64,000 nt of DNA from Bacillus badius NBRC 15713 (GTDB lineage: Bacteria; Bacillota; Bacilli; Bacillales; Domibacillaceae), in the NCBI RefSeq assembly GCF_001591605.1, contig NZ_BCVF01000003.1, positions 109,329 to 173,328 of the forward strand, given 5' to 3'. The position numbers and the translations under genes are program-made. Position 1 is the first letter of the stretch; each line of letters begins with the position of its first letter. The notes under the pieces are model-generated. The model worked only from the letters and a program-made list of their open reading frames with translations. It was not told the origin of the DNA and ran no database searches. This document shows, in pieces, positions 39,495 to 46,224 of the stretch.

Positions 39495-40258
39495 ACGTTT
39501 TTCAAAGATTGTCTGAAATGATACAACAAAACCCCTGCGGCAACCGCTACATTCAGTGATTCGCTCTGCCCGTAAATAGGAATATAAACATTCCGGTCTG
39601 TTCTATCGAGCAATGCTTTGTCCACACCGCCGCCTTCATTGCCGACAACAAGAGCAAATGAATCCATGATGGACACTTCCCGGTAGTCGGAGGCGCCTTG
39701 CAGAGAAGTCCCAAACACCGGCACTTCCTTTTCTCTTAATTGTTCTATTGCCTCAAGAAGGGGCATTTGTATAATTGGCAAGTGAAAATGGCTGCCTTGA
39801 GCAGAGCGGAGCACTTTTGGATTGTACGGATCAGCACAGCCCGTCCCAAGGATTACTCCGTCCAGCCCCGCAGCATCTGCTGTTCGGATCATTGTACCCA
39901 TATTGCCTGGGTCTTGGACTGTATCCACCAATAAATATGTACGGCCACCCAGTATATCCGGCAGCTCCTGCTTGCGGCAGATAGCAAACACTCCTTGTCC
40001 TGCTTCTGTATCCGATAAAGTTTTTGCTATTTCCGGTGTCACCATCGTCATGTCCAAATCATCCACATTCCAGTGGGGCGGCAGAATAGCTTCTTCTGAA
40101 ACCATCAGTTCAATGATCTGTTCCTTATAATTTAACGCCGTTTCCACCAGGTGAAAACCTTCGATAAGATACTGTCCTGTTTTTTCCCGTTCTTTCTTTG
40201 TCAGCAGCTTTTTCCATTGTTTCACTTGCGGATTCTTCATGGATTGGATAAACTTCAC
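39491..40258 (-). CDS. ysgA: SpoU/TrmH-family RNA methyltransferase (YsgA)
   Basis: A 255-residue SPOUT methyltransferase. The N-terminal L30e-like substrate domain (QYLIEGFHLVETAL...) precedes the knotted catalytic domain. The three family motifs follow: DTVQDPGNMGTMIRTADAAG, LVVGNEGGGV and IPIYGQSESLNVAVAAGVLL. It probably makes a 2'-O-ribose methylation in rRNA or tRNA; the target is not known. The start is GTG at 40258, with AAAAGGAG 8 bases upstream, not the longer frame to 40291. Confidence 0.92.
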   Translation of the reverse strand: MKFIQSMKNPQVKQWKKLLTKKEREKTGQYLIEGFHLVETALNYKEQIIELMVSEEAILPPHWNVDDLDMTMVTPEIAKTLSDTEAGQGVFAICRKQELPDILGGRTYLLVDTVQDPGNMGTMIRTADAAGLDGVILGTGCADPYNPKVLRSAQGSHFHLPIIQMPLLEAIEQLREKEVPVFGTSLQGASDYREVSIMDSFALVVGNEGGGVDKALLDRTDRNVYIPIYGQSESLNVAVAAGVLLYHFRQSLKNV

Positions 40259-40308
40259 GCCACTCACTCCTTTTCCTATTCGCCGCTTCATTATAGCTTA
40301 AATTTCCC

Positions 40309-40338
40309 GCATAATGAATCGCAAGAGCGGTGAAAATA
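40309..40338 (+). promoter_or_regulatory. Forespore (sigma-F/sigma-G) promoter of sspI
   Basis: GCATA, 15 bases, GGTGAAAATA: both boxes fit the sigma-F consensus (GywTA; GGnnAnAHTR), which overlaps sigma-G recognition. It is 32 bases upstream of sspI, which is a sigma-G gene in B. subtilis. Confidence 0.75.
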
Positions 40339-40369
40339 AAAAAGATCACCGTGAAAAGGAGCGATCTAG

Positions 40370-40576
40370 ATGAATTTCAACTTGCGCAACGCTGTATTGT
40401 CCAACGTGTCAGGAAGTTCACAAGAACAGCTGGAACACACAATCGTCGACGCTATTCAGCGTAATGAAGAGAAAATGCTTCCTGGTCTTGGCGTCTTGTT
40501 TGAAGTATTTTGGAAAAATGCCGATGAGCAGGAAAAGCAGCACATGCTGCAAACTTTGGAAGCAGGACTGAAGTAA
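40370..40576 (+). CDS. sspI: Small acid-soluble spore protein I
   Basis: A 68-residue spore-core protein nearly identical in pattern to B. subtilis SspI ([36 protein letters not shown]). It is a minor SASP of unknown exact role, made in the forespore. AAGGAG lies 8 bases before the ATG. It is divergent from ysgA as in B. subtilis and is followed by a perfect terminator. Confidence 0.97.
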   Translation: MNFNLRNAVLSNVSGSSQEQLEHTIVDAIQRNEEKMLPGLGVLFEVFWKNADEQEKQHMLQTLEAGLK

Positions 40577-40584
40577 ACACCAGG

Positions 40585-40616
40585 AGTGATCCAAAGCTGC
40601 TTTGGATCACTCTTTT
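40585..40616 (+). terminator. Terminator after sspI
   Basis: Twelve-base perfect stem AGTGATCCAAAG/CTTTGGATCACT with a three-base loop, then CTTTTAT. Confidence 0.88.
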
Positions 40617-40651
40617 ATCTTTACTTTGTATATAGAGGATGTGAGCAAGCA

Positions 40652-41356
40652 ATGGACTTTGTCTATGCCCAAGATATGTTAACACCCGTTCAATGGCTTT
40701 TGCGGGCTGTGGTCGGTTTTTTCTTTCTGCTTTTTGCCGTTAAACTGATCGGACGGCACTCTATTTCTCAATTGCGTTTGCTTGATTTTACCATGGCCCT
40801 TATACTCGGTAACATTATTTCCAACCCCTTATCCGATAAACGCTTGGAATTGCAAGGCCCTATCATTGCGATCGGCGTGTTAGTCACGCTCTATACGATT
40901 GGCACCTTCCTCGCTTTAAAATTACCTGCGCTCAAACACTGGTTTGAGCCCGCCCCCTTGAGCCTGATCGAAAACGGGCAAATTCTCGATAAAAATTTAA
41001 CTCAAGCCAAGATATCCATCGACTTTTTGTTATCGCAGCTCAGAAAAGAGAAAATTACCGATATACAAACCGTGGCACTGGCTTTATGGGAGCCGGATGG
41101 CAATATCTCTGTATTTTTAGATCCAAAGCATCAGCCGGTTACTTTATCGGATTTGCAACTGCCGCCCCCTCTCTTTTCGTTTCCGTATGCCGTGATCAAA
41201 GACGGAAAAATTGATGGCGCCCAGCTAAAAAAACTCGGAAAAGATGAGCGCTGGCTCAAAGACAGACTTCAGGTGAACAACCGTACGGCTATCGAAGAGG
41301 TTTTATTGGCGACAATTGACGAAGACGAACAATTGAAAATTTGGCTGTATAGATAA
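40652..41356 (+). CDS. DUF421 membrane protein (YetF/YcaP type)
   Basis: A 234-residue protein. Three N-terminal membrane helices (about residues 16-34, 42-60 and 71-91) include the family motifs KLIGRHSISQLRLLDFTMALILGNIISNP. They are followed by the cytoplasmic DUF421 domain (SLIENGQILDKNLTQAKISIDFLLSQLR). Bacilli carry several paralogues, some of them sporulation- or stress-linked. The function is unknown. The start is weakly marked: the ATG at 40652 fits the family, but GAGG is 13 bases away. The gene replaces ysfB of B. subtilis after sspI. Confidence 0.85.
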   Translation: MDFVYAQDMLTPVQWLLRAVVGFFFLLFAVKLIGRHSISQLRLLDFTMALILGNIISNPLSDKRLELQGPIIAIGVLVTLYTIGTFLALKLPALKHWFEPAPLSLIENGQILDKNLTQAKISIDFLLSQLRKEKITDIQTVALALWEPDGNISVFLDPKHQPVTLSDLQLPPPLFSFPYAVIKDGKIDGAQLKKLGKDERWLKDRLQVNNRTAIEEVLLATIDEDEQLKIWLYR

Positions 41357-41434
41357 TCCGGCTCTAACGGTTTAGACAAGCGAAAAAACAGAATAAACTT
41401 TTGTCCATTTTCCTTTAAATTAAGTAAGCCACCC

Positions 41435-41463
41435 ACGCCATTTTGTCCATTCTTCATATTCTA
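41435..41463 (+). promoter_or_regulatory. Sigma-K-type promoter of the CotY/CotZ gene
   Basis: CACG (AC at 41435-41436), 17 bases, CATATTCTA (41455-41463), a perfect CATAnnnTA. It lies 44 bases upstream of the ATG. Confidence 0.75.
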
Positions 41464-41506
41464 TTAAGGACAACATGTCAAATAAATAACAAAGGGGGGA
41501 AAATGA

Positions 41507-42070
41507 ATGGGTTGTGGAGAACATTTTCATACAGGCCACTGCGTGTGTGATATTTTAGCAGAAATTGCAGAATATCAACAAGACACTGCGTCAGATGACT
41601 GTGTAAGCAGCTGTTCTGAATCTATACGTGAACTCGTAGGCGGAACAACTCCATCAAACTTCAATACAGTGCCACTTCAATTAATTTGCAGCTCAGCCAA
41701 TCCAACTTCAGAAAATGCCGGTCCTGAACGCGGCGGACTATGCGGAAACGTATTTGTCGCTCAAGGCTTCCGGAGAAATACTTCTGCTGGGGCTGCACCT
41801 GGAGACCTTCAAGCGATTACAACTACTTTCTTTAGAGTTTCATCAGTTGATACAGAGAATTGCTGTGCTGTATTAGAATTGTTATGTGCAGAAGATATTA
41901 CGTTTGGACCAGCCGCTAATGATTTGATCGTGCCGCCTGGGCAAGGTGATGACTGTCTGCGAACTATCACTGGACCTACGTTTAGCCGTACAAGAGTTTG
42001 TATCACTGTCGATTTGAATTGCTTCTGTGGAGTTTCATGTTTACCAGCTGTATTTGCGCCAAGCATCTAA
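41507..42070 (+). CDS. CotY/CotZ-family spore coat (crust or exosporium) protein
   Basis: A 187-residue cysteine-rich protein. The N-terminal CVCDILAEIAEYQ and the CVSSCSESIREL region are CotY/CotZ/ExsY hallmarks. So are the centre (VPLQLICSS) and FFRVSSVDTENCCAVLELLC. The cysteines cross-link these proteins into hexagonal arrays that form the spore crust or exosporium base. It begins with ATG after AAAGGGGGG and is preceded by a sigma-K promoter and followed by a terminator. Which paralogue (CotY or CotZ) cannot be decided here. Confidence 0.9.
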   Translation: MGCGEHFHTGHCVCDILAEIAEYQQDTASDDCVSSCSESIRELVGGTTPSNFNTVPLQLICSSANPTSENAGPERGGLCGNVFVAQGFRRNTSAGAAPGDLQAITTTFFRVSSVDTENCCAVLELLCAEDITFGPAANDLIVPPGQGDDCLRTITGPTFSRTRVCITVDLNCFCGVSCLPAVFAPSI

Positions 42071-42107
42071 CAATTGTCTCGAACGGTGAAAGCCCTTCAG
42101 CTAAAAG

Positions 42108-42150
42108 AAAAATACACCCGGATCGCGGATCTGGGTGTATTTTTCTTTTT
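42108..42150 (+). terminator. Terminator after the CotY/CotZ gene
   Basis: Stem AAATACACCC/GGGTGTATTT with GATC/GATC inside, then TTTCTTTTT. Confidence 0.9.
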
Positions 42151-42240
42151 ATCTACTTACTTTTGCGATTAACGCCTTGCTTGTAAACATACATATTAAG
42201 AAGAAAATTTTTAAAACTAAAGCTGAAGGAGAGGATCAGT

Positions 42241-42630
42241 TTGCGGATGATAAACCAGCTGCAGCAAATTCACTTCCTGCAGCAGGCGATTGAACAGCCT
42301 AGGTTGGTGCAAAAACTATTCCTTGCTGCTCCGCCTAAAGACAGAGTTCCATTGCTGTTCTATTTAATGGATGGAACCCCATTCAAGGCTTATGGAGACA
42401 TTGGGAAAACAGCAAAAGGCGCTTGCTTTACGACCTCGTTCTTCAGCATTGAAGATATCTCTAAAGACCTGCGGGTGACTCTGCAGCTGCTGAAGCCCTA
42501 TGATATACACAAGATGTTGGCGGCTGACATCGAGAGCACAAGCTTTCTGGAGAAATCTTCCTCACGTGTAGAAGTGCACGCTGGGCTTTTTGACGGCATG
42601 CAGATTTTAGATCCTCGTCTCATTAACTGA
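42241..42630 (+). CDS. Cysteine-poor relative of the CotY/CotZ core
   Basis: A protein of 127-129 residues. Residues 37-85 (VPLLFYLMDGTPFKAYGDIG, then ACFTTSFFSIEDISKDLRVTLQLLKPY) follow the same pattern as the centre of the CotY/CotZ protein upstream (PLQLIC.., AITTTFFRVSSVDTENCCAVLELLC). However, the cysteines are gone except one (about residue 62) and the N-terminal CxC domain is missing. The start is TTG at 42241 (5 bases after AGAGG) or ATG at 42247. Upstream CATACATAT is a near miss to the sigma-K -10. A coat role is inferred from relation and place. It converges with the CotO-like gene. Confidence 0.7.
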   Translation: MRMINQLQQIHFLQQAIEQPRLVQKLFLAAPPKDRVPLLFYLMDGTPFKAYGDIGKTAKGACFTTSFFSIEDISKDLRVTLQLLKPYDIHKMLAADIESTSFLEKSSSRVEVHAGLFDGMQILDPRLIN

Positions 42631-42632
42631 GA

Positions 42633-43517
42633 TTATAAGCTGATCACCTTCATATCCGTAATCTCGCTAAGGGCAATCTTACGGCCTTTGAACGTATGTG
42701 TACTCATTAAGATTAATGCATTTGCTTCTGGATCAAATTGATGAATAAACCCAACATAATATTGTTTTGTTGTATTCACTTCAATAATCACCCGTTTTAA
42801 CTGAATAGGAAGGGAGGTTAAGAACTCTAGCTTTTCCACTGGGCTTTTTTCTTTGAAGGGTGTCAATCGCACGTCCTGCTTCACTTCCGGGTAATCCTGC
42901 TGGAAGGCGGGCTCAGTTTCTCTCCCCCCCTCTTTCTTTGGACCTGCCTGCGCCGATTCATCAGGAAGGTCGACTGTTGAAATGAAAGGGTTCTGTTCAA
43001 CCTCTCTGCTTTTCATCTTAGTAACCTGGCGCTTTAAAATGTTTACAACTGCAAGTAATTGGTCAGTTACTTCGGATGAACGGGACCCCTCTTTTTCATG
43101 TATAGCCGTGTCAACTCCGGAATTTTTTTCTTTTGTAAAAAGGTCTGCAGGAGCTTCTTCCGCCTTTGCCGGACTGATGTCCTCCTGTAAAGATGCAACT
43201 GCCTCTATCACATCTTCTTCCTCAGCTAACAAATCGCTTTTCTTCTCGTCTTCAGCTAGATTTTTTGCTGTCCCTTCTGGCGGATAACTTGGTTCATCAA
43301 TCTTTTCATTCACTTGTTCCTCGCTGATTAATTCATTTTTCGCGGACGGCTTTTCTTCTGTCAGCTTATGTTTTTCTTCCCAAACCAGCTCGCCTGTTTC
43401 TTGTCCCCGATAATATGTCTGCATCGGCTTATGAGCCTCTGCAGCGGACGGTTGGCCTGTATATATCAACGGGCCTCCAGACGGCTCCCTTCGCTTGCTC
43501 CTTAGCCTTTTTTTCAC
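42633..43517 (-). CDS. CotO-like spore coat protein
   Basis: A 294-residue protein. The N-terminus is basic (MKKRLRSKRRE) with LIYTGQPS, as in CotO-type coat proteins. A long Glu/Lys-rich low-complexity middle follows (about residues 50-215). The C-terminal domain is conserved-looking (SPVEKLEFLTSLPIQLKRVIIEV, then a small barrel ending ALSEITDMKVISL). In B. subtilis CotO is a coat morphogenetic protein encoded next to cotZ. The start is GTG with GGAGGGAG 5 bases upstream. A CATATGTAT element 30 bases upstream is a near sigma-K match. Assignment rests on pattern and neighbourhood. Confidence 0.65.
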   Translation of the reverse strand: MKKRLRSKRREPSGGPLIYTGQPSAAEAHKPMQTYYRGQETGELVWEEKHKLTEEKPSAKNELISEEQVNEKIDEPSYPPEGTAKNLAEDEKKSDLLAEEEDVIEAVASLQEDISPAKAEEAPADLFTKEKNSGVDTAIHEKEGSRSSEVTDQLLAVVNILKRQVTKMKSREVEQNPFISTVDLPDESAQAGPKKEGGRETEPAFQQDYPEVKQDVRLTPFKEKSPVEKLEFLTSLPIQLKRVIIEVNTTKQYYVGFIHQFDPEANALILMSTHTFKGRKIALSEITDMKVISL

Positions 43518-43591
43518 CTTTTCTCCCTCCTCTTTTGTGTATAAGATACATATGCCTGCTGTTGTGAAGCTTGTGCCGGAAAAGTCTATTT

Positions 43592-43618
43592 AAAAAAGCT
43601 GCCCGACATGCAGGCAGC
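43592..43618 (-). terminator. Terminator after the Tyr/Pro/His-rich gene
   Basis: Stem GCTGCC/GGCAGC (43598-43603 with 43613-43618), followed on the minus strand by six T residues. Confidence 0.8.
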
Positions 43619-43632
43619 CCATTCCCTCAGCA

Positions 43633-43917
43633 TTACCGCCCCCATCCCCCCTGGTAATACGGGTATGGCTGCGGATAATGTGGATAGTGATGATAATAAG
43701 GGTAATGATGATGGTAATAAGGATATTGCGAATAAGGAGAATAAGGCATTGGCGGTCTTGGTCCCGGCGTTGGGTATGGATACGGGTAAGACTGTTGATA
43801 TTGCGGATACATTTGCATTGGATAAGGCTGCTGTCTGCCATCCTCTAAATCAACATTGCTAAATTCCTCTTGCGCAAAAAACGGTTCCTCTTCAAAGTTA
43901 TAATTTTGGAAATGCAA
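43633..43917 (-). CDS. Small Tyr/Pro/His-rich probable spore coat protein
   Basis: A 94-residue protein. Residues 1-30 are acidic and mixed (MHFQNYNFEEEPFF); residues 31-94 are almost only Tyr, Pro, His, Gln and Ser in YPYP/PYYHH repeats, ending GGWGR. Such tails, as in B. subtilis YeeK, are found in coat and crust proteins, where tyrosines can be cross-linked. The frame is open to 44070. The TTG at 43917 is chosen because AAGGGGG lies 7 bases before it and a textbook sigma-K promoter lies between 43950 and 43978, inside the longer frame. Confidence 0.75.
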   Translation of the reverse strand: MHFQNYNFEEEPFFAQEEFSNVDLEDGRQQPYPMQMYPQYQQSYPYPYPTPGPRPPMPYSPYSQYPYYHHHYPYYHHYPHYPQPYPYYQGGWGR

Positions 43918-43949
43918 AGTAATAGCCCCCTTTGATTTTGCTTGCCCTT

Positions 43950-43978
43950 TACTGTATGTGATCAACTTGAATTGTGTG
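43950..43978 (-). promoter_or_regulatory. Sigma-K promoter of the Tyr/Pro/His-rich gene
   Basis: Minus-strand CACA, 16 bases, CATACAGTA: both boxes match the sigma-K consensus (mACm, CATAnnnTA). It lies about 33 bases upstream of the TTG start. Confidence 0.8.
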
Positions 43979-44122
43979 TCCGTCCTAGAAAAAACAAAAT
44001 GGGCGGCATAATTTTGTTGATAAAGCAAGAATATGAGCAAGCTGCCGATGATTTTTTCCGAAAGGTTCACAGTGACTTTGATACACAGGTACGTCCAGAA
44101 AAACAGGAGATGGCGTCATGTC

Positions 44123-44150
44123 ACGAAACTAGAATCGCCTCCATATACTA
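44123..44150 (+). promoter_or_regulatory. Sigma-K promoter of the first spore-surface module gene
   Basis: CACG (AC at 44123-44124), 16-17 bases, CATATACTA (44142-44150), a perfect -10, 36 bases upstream of the ATG at 44186. Confidence 0.78.
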
Positions 44151-44185
44151 CGTCATATGAAGTATATTAAGGAGGATCTTAATCT

Positions 44186-44605
44186 ATGAGTATGCCCAGC
44201 ATTCCCCCTGCCCCCCATCGGCCGAATAAAAAAGAAGTAGCGATTGATCTATTAGAATCCATCGCTCTGGAGGAAATTGCCCTTTCTCATTTAATGAATG
44301 CAGAAGCTGAAAAAATCCAAGCGTTTGTCGGCGAATGTCTTGACTTTCCCACAAACCCTTCAAATAAGGAGATCGTCAAATTTAACAAAGCGGTTAATCA
44401 GCTGTTAGAAACGATTGTTATGAAAGAATGGCTGCTGTTAAAAAAGCTGGAAAATGTCATTGAGCTTCAAGATCATCCCAGCGGACATTGCCACGAACAT
44501 CCTCCCAAAAAATGCAAAGACCATTGCAACTGTTCACCATGCCATTCTTGCCACTTGCCGATATGCAGCTGCTGCTGCCCGGACAGGAACAAACACGACT
44601 GCTAG
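44186..44605 (+). CDS. Helical-module protein with Cys/His-rich tail (module protein A)
   Basis: A 139-residue protein. Residues 15-95 are the helical module shared with the genes at 45259 and 46225 (DLLESIALEEIALSHLMNAEAEKIQ, then ETIVMKEWLLLKKLENVIEL). Residues 97-139 form a tail with about a dozen Cys and eight His (HCHEHPPKKCKDHC, CSPCHSCHLPICSCCC), suited to disulfide cross-linking or metal binding. Related modules occur in other spore formers, but no function is established. The sigma-K promoter and coat neighbours point to the spore surface. AAGGAGG precedes the ATG by 10 bases. Confidence 0.78.
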   Translation: MSMPSIPPAPHRPNKKEVAIDLLESIALEEIALSHLMNAEAEKIQAFVGECLDFPTNPSNKEIVKFNKAVNQLLETIVMKEWLLLKKLENVIELQDHPSGHCHEHPPKKCKDHCNCSPCHSCHLPICSCCCPDRNKHDC

Positions 44606-44618
44606 CGGGGTGACCTTT

Positions 44619-45101
44619 ATGAACCGCCCGAATATAGAGGAAAATATGCTCACATCTTTAAAGTCTTCCTTCACATTTGAATCATCATTACTGCATTATT
44701 TGGAACGCCTATCTTTATTGTTAAAAGGCAGGATGAAAATAGGCCATGACGAATCAGTAGGACGAACTATTTTCTCTACACTAAAGCATGTAAATGAGTT
44801 ACAAAGGCTGATGTATTTAAGGCTGGTTATTTATGCTGACTACTTTTCGGAATCAGAGATGTATGCTGTCTTCTGCGAGCATGAACAGTTTGATGATCTC
44901 AACACAAATACTTTTCTTGATACCCTTCATCTGTTATATAGCTTTTCACATGCTTGTTTTTTAAAACAATGGAAAAGAGAGGAAATCCGAGATGAACTGG
45001 CTCACGGATTTCATCTTTACAAAAAGCGGATGGAGCTAATGGAAGCTTTTCGCGCCCATCAAAACAAACCCGAAACTGTTTGGCTTGCTGACTCTACCTA
45101 A
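44619..45101 (+). CDS. Unrecognised helical protein downstream of module protein A
   Basis: A 160-residue protein of no recognised family, predicted mostly helical (SSLLHYLERLSLLL, IFSTLKHVNELQRLMYLRLVIYADYF, LDTLHLLYSFSHACFLKQWKREEIRDELAHGFHLYKKRM). It has no signal peptide or membrane span. It starts 13 bases after the preceding gene and ends at a terminator, so the two form a sigma-K-type operon. The longer frame opening at 44454 overlaps that gene and is rejected in favour of the ATG at 44619, with GGGGTGA 5 bases upstream. A coat-assembly partner is a guess. Confidence 0.72.
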   Translation: MNRPNIEENMLTSLKSSFTFESSLLHYLERLSLLLKGRMKIGHDESVGRTIFSTLKHVNELQRLMYLRLVIYADYFSESEMYAVFCEHEQFDDLNTNTFLDTLHLLYSFSHACFLKQWKREEIRDELAHGFHLYKKRMELMEAFRAHQNKPETVWLADST

Positions 45102-45128
45102 TTCTTGATTATCCAAGCACCTCTTTTG

Positions 45129-45166
45129 ATGTGCAGGTGTCATACTAGACATCTGCACATTTTTTA
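45129..45166 (+). terminator. Terminator after the 44.2-45.1 kb operon
   Basis: Stem ATGTGCAGGTGT/ACATCTGCACAT (45129-45140 with 45149-45160), then a T run. Confidence 0.88.
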
Positions 45167-45215
45167 AGCTATGACAAGCTGTGGGGCAAACGCACTTGCT
45201 CCTCCTTTCTTATTG

Positions 45216-45224
45216 AATACTCTA
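45216..45224 (+). promoter_or_regulatory. Weak sigma-K-like -10 upstream of module protein B
   Basis: AATACTCTA differs from CATAnnnTA only at the first base, 35 bases upstream of the start. No -35 AC at the proper distance. Confidence 0.35.
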
Positions 45225-45258
45225 TAGTAACCCTAAAATAAGAAAGGAGATGAAATGA

Positions 45259-46014
45259 ATGGGTTACCCAAATATTCCTGATATTACCCCAGAAATTACG
45301 ATTGATCGAGTTGAGGTGATCAACTTATTATTGGCCTCCATTGGCTTGGAGGAACTGAGCTTGGCTCATTTAGTGAACGCCGAAGCAGAAAAGCTGCAAG
45401 CAGCCTTAGGAACGCTGATTCTCCCAGGTGATACAGCAGCAGATCCTCTAGCTACAACTCTTGAAGACTTGTTAATGGTAAACCGTGATGTAACGAAAAT
45501 GTTGAAATTTGCCATGCACAAAGAATTTATCTTGTTGGCCAAGCTAGAGGATGTGATTGACTTTGCCGAGGAGTTTACACCCCCAACGCCGCCTGTAGCC
45601 TGTACCTGTTCCGTCGCTCTTCCTGATACCGCTATTGCTGCCACTCTCGGACTGCCGATTGGCGGCGTTACAGTAGACGTGCCAGGAACGTTAGTATTGG
45701 GCTTTACTCTTTGCGATTGTGATACAGGGGCAAGCACTTTAGCTGCAATCTTCCTGCCGACAACTCCAGGAGGTCCTATCCCGGCATTGATCACCGCTTC
45801 TTTAGTTCCAGGATCTGTTGCAGTAGCTAACTGTGATGGAACTACAGCGACTGTTACTCTGCAAATTACGGCTCCGCCGTTCTTCCCTGCTCCGCTTGAA
45901 GTCACTTTAATTGCCAATGAAACAGCCGGTACCGTGACGATCATTATCCCTGAATTAGGCGTAGAAGAAACAGTAGCTAATCTCCCTGTAACTGTGACTG
46001 AATGCGGCGCTTAA
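45259..46014 (+). CDS. Module protein B: helical module plus beta-rich tail
   Basis: A 251-residue protein. Residues 1-110 are the shared module (MGYPNIPDITP, VINLLLASIGLEELSLAHLVNAEAEKLQ, KFAMHKEFILLAKLEDVIDF). A short TPPTPP linker follows. The tail (115-251) begins with a Cys-x-Cys pair (ACTCSV), is rich in Val, Thr, Pro and Ala in strand-like alternation, and ends with a late Cys (VTECGA). No homologue of the tail is recognised. AAGGAG precedes the ATG by 9 bases, in the same arrangement as gene C. Likely a spore-surface protein, by promoter type and neighbours. Confidence 0.78.
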   Translation: MGYPNIPDITPEITIDRVEVINLLLASIGLEELSLAHLVNAEAEKLQAALGTLILPGDTAADPLATTLEDLLMVNRDVTKMLKFAMHKEFILLAKLEDVIDFAEEFTPPTPPVACTCSVALPDTAIAATLGLPIGGVTVDVPGTLVLGFTLCDCDTGASTLAAIFLPTTPGGPIPALITASLVPGSVAVANCDGTTATVTLQITAPPFFPAPLEVTLIANETAGTVTIIIPELGVEETVANLPVTVTECGA

Positions 46015-46091
46015 ATCTTAATGGTGAATAGAAATTGCGAGATCAACAGGATGCCAGGCAAAATAATAGAAAGAAATCAAAAGGGGCATTC

Positions 46092-46117
46092 AGCTGGAGA
46101 CTTAAATGTCTCCAGCT
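46092..46117 (+). terminator. Hairpin after module protein B
   Basis: Perfect 10-base stem AGCTGGAGAC/GTCTCCAGCT with a six-base loop but no T run; it may stabilise the mRNA end or terminate weakly. Confidence 0.4.
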
Positions 46118-46182
46118 AGCTATACACAGGTTGATCAAATCGTTTTTTGAAGGCTTTCGCACAAGCCGTCTGACTCAAGCCG

Positions 46183-46191
46183 CATAGTATA
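46183..46191 (+). promoter_or_regulatory. Sigma-K-type -10 upstream of module protein C
   Basis: CATAGTATA is a perfect CATAnnnTA, 34 bases upstream of the start at 46225. The -35 AC is displaced (20 bases away), so recognition may need an activator such as GerE. Confidence 0.6.
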
Positions 46192-46224
46192 CAGTGTATT
46201 TATAAAAGAAAGGAGATGAAATCA

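Noticed and set aside
43608..43862. 84-codon plus-strand frame in the coat island
   Set aside because: Antisense of the Tyr/Pro/His-rich repeats, which produces an Asp/Asn-rich shadow with no start signal.
43918..44070. N-terminal extension of the Tyr/Pro/His-rich protein
   Set aside because: Contains the sigma-K promoter of the gene; the TTG at 43917 has the ribosome binding site.
45366..45944. 192-codon open frame antisense to module protein B
   Set aside because: Mirror of a Val/Thr/Ala-rich gene; no start signal. The plus-strand gene has a paralogue at 46225.
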